A stretch of DNA of 64,000 nt from Abyssibius alkaniclasticus (GTDB lineage: Bacteria > Pseudomonadota > Alphaproteobacteria > Rhodobacterales > Rhodobacteraceae). The translations under genes and the position numbers were made by a program. Positions 63,778 to 64,000 of the stretch are shown piece after piece (the first letter of the stretch is position 1; the number at the start of each line of letters is the position of its first letter). Where the stretch lies: the NCBI RefSeq assembly GCF_020447305.1, contig NZ_CP095732.1, positions 1,892,501 to 1,956,500 of the forward strand, written 5' to 3'. The notes below the pieces were generated by a model, which did not search any database, was not told the DNA's origin, and saw only the letters and a program-made list of their open reading frames with translations.

Positions 63778-64000
63778 ATGAAGCAAAATTTGGCCCGACT
63801 GGACAATCCGAAAGTTACCGACGCGCCGCGCGCGCAAAAAAGGTCGCGTCCGGTTCAGGTGGCTGACCAGATCAAGCGCTGGGTTGTCGAGCGCGACTTG
63901 CGCAAGGGCGACAAGCTGCCCAATGAAGCCGAGATGATTGCGCAATTCGGTGTTTCGAAGGGCACGGTTCGCGAGGCGATGCGGATTCTTGAAGCGCAGG
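63778..64000 (+). CDS. GntR-family regulator, N-terminal fragment (3' end outside window)
   Basis: The first 74 codons of a gene that runs off the window. After a basic leader (RAQKRSRPVQVADQIKRWVV) comes a GntR winged helix: DKLPNEAEMIAQFGVSKGTV then REAMRILEAQ. Only the DNA-binding domain is visible, so the effector domain and subfamily (FadR-like is most likely) cannot be fixed. It is divergent from the M20 hydrolase gene, its probable target. Confidence 0.88.
   Translation, partial: MKQNLARLDNPKVTDAPRAQKRSRPVQVADQIKRWVVERDLRKGDKLPNEAEMIAQFGVSKGTVREAMRILEAQ

Overview
The window looks like a chromosomal segment of a marine-type alphaproteobacterium, most likely family Rhodobacteraceae (Roseobacter group). 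Evidence is the high G+C content and the gene content: a DMSP-demethylation operon (dmdA with acuI), long double-domain dCTP deaminase, FolE2, a SAM-II riboswitch in front of metZ, an ornithine-lipid acyltransferase, a ccmABCDG cytochrome c maturation cluster, and a TrgB-like/cysK pair known from Rhodobacter. There is no transposase, integrase, phage gene or CRISPR array. Coding density is high and no stretch above about 300 bp lacks a gene or RNA.

Region 1 (1-10.3 kb): the 3' end of scpB, dcd, tRNA-Pro(GGG), then a minus-strand housekeeping block DUF177-rpmF-plsX-fabH-ihfA-merR. Facing away from it are bamE, olsB and an unrecognised membrane-anchored TPR-like protein; pyrE and pyrC lie on the minus strand. 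Region 2 (10.4-20 kb): riboswitch-controlled metZ, folE2, trkH overlapping a ThDP-dependent decarboxylase, and pepF lying between two copies of a G-rich 36-bp hairpin repeat. A nuclease/phosphatase and a DjlA-like co-chaperone overlap each other next to it. Region 3 (20-34.3 kb): a fused HyuA/HyuB hydantoinase/oxoprolinase, a complete yejABEF peptide importer, a membrane-bound cytochrome c, pheA, a methyltransferase, and a minus-strand chain of three related small secreted Cys-rich proteins followed by a small-molecule kinase.

Region 4 (34.4-47.5 kb): a NuoE-NuoF fusion without its usual catalytic partner, yhhN, ftsY, a DMT exporter preceded by a repeated mini-ORF, yciB, the ccmABCDG genes, acnA with a strong promoter, benE and a DUF1223 protein. 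Region 5 (47.5-56.5 kb): an M20 amidohydrolase, a FadR-type regulator, and a tight six-gene operon DUF2182-DUF1326-dmdA-dinB-acyl-CoA ligase-acuI, then a cyclopropane-fatty-acid synthase. The operon would take DMSP to methylmercaptopropionate, perhaps activate it to its CoA ester, and detoxify acryloyl-CoA; the DUF2182/DUF1326 pair is the undescribed part.

Region 6 (56.5-64 kb): a Tat-exported DUF6134 protein, a GGCT-NUDIX fusion (TrgB-like), cysK, a DUF3772 mechanosensitive channel overlapping cysK, tRNA-Ser(GGA), and an M20 N-carbamoyl/allantoate-type hydrolase divergent from a GntR regulator that runs off the end. All functions are read from sequence motifs, length and gene order; no database search was possible.
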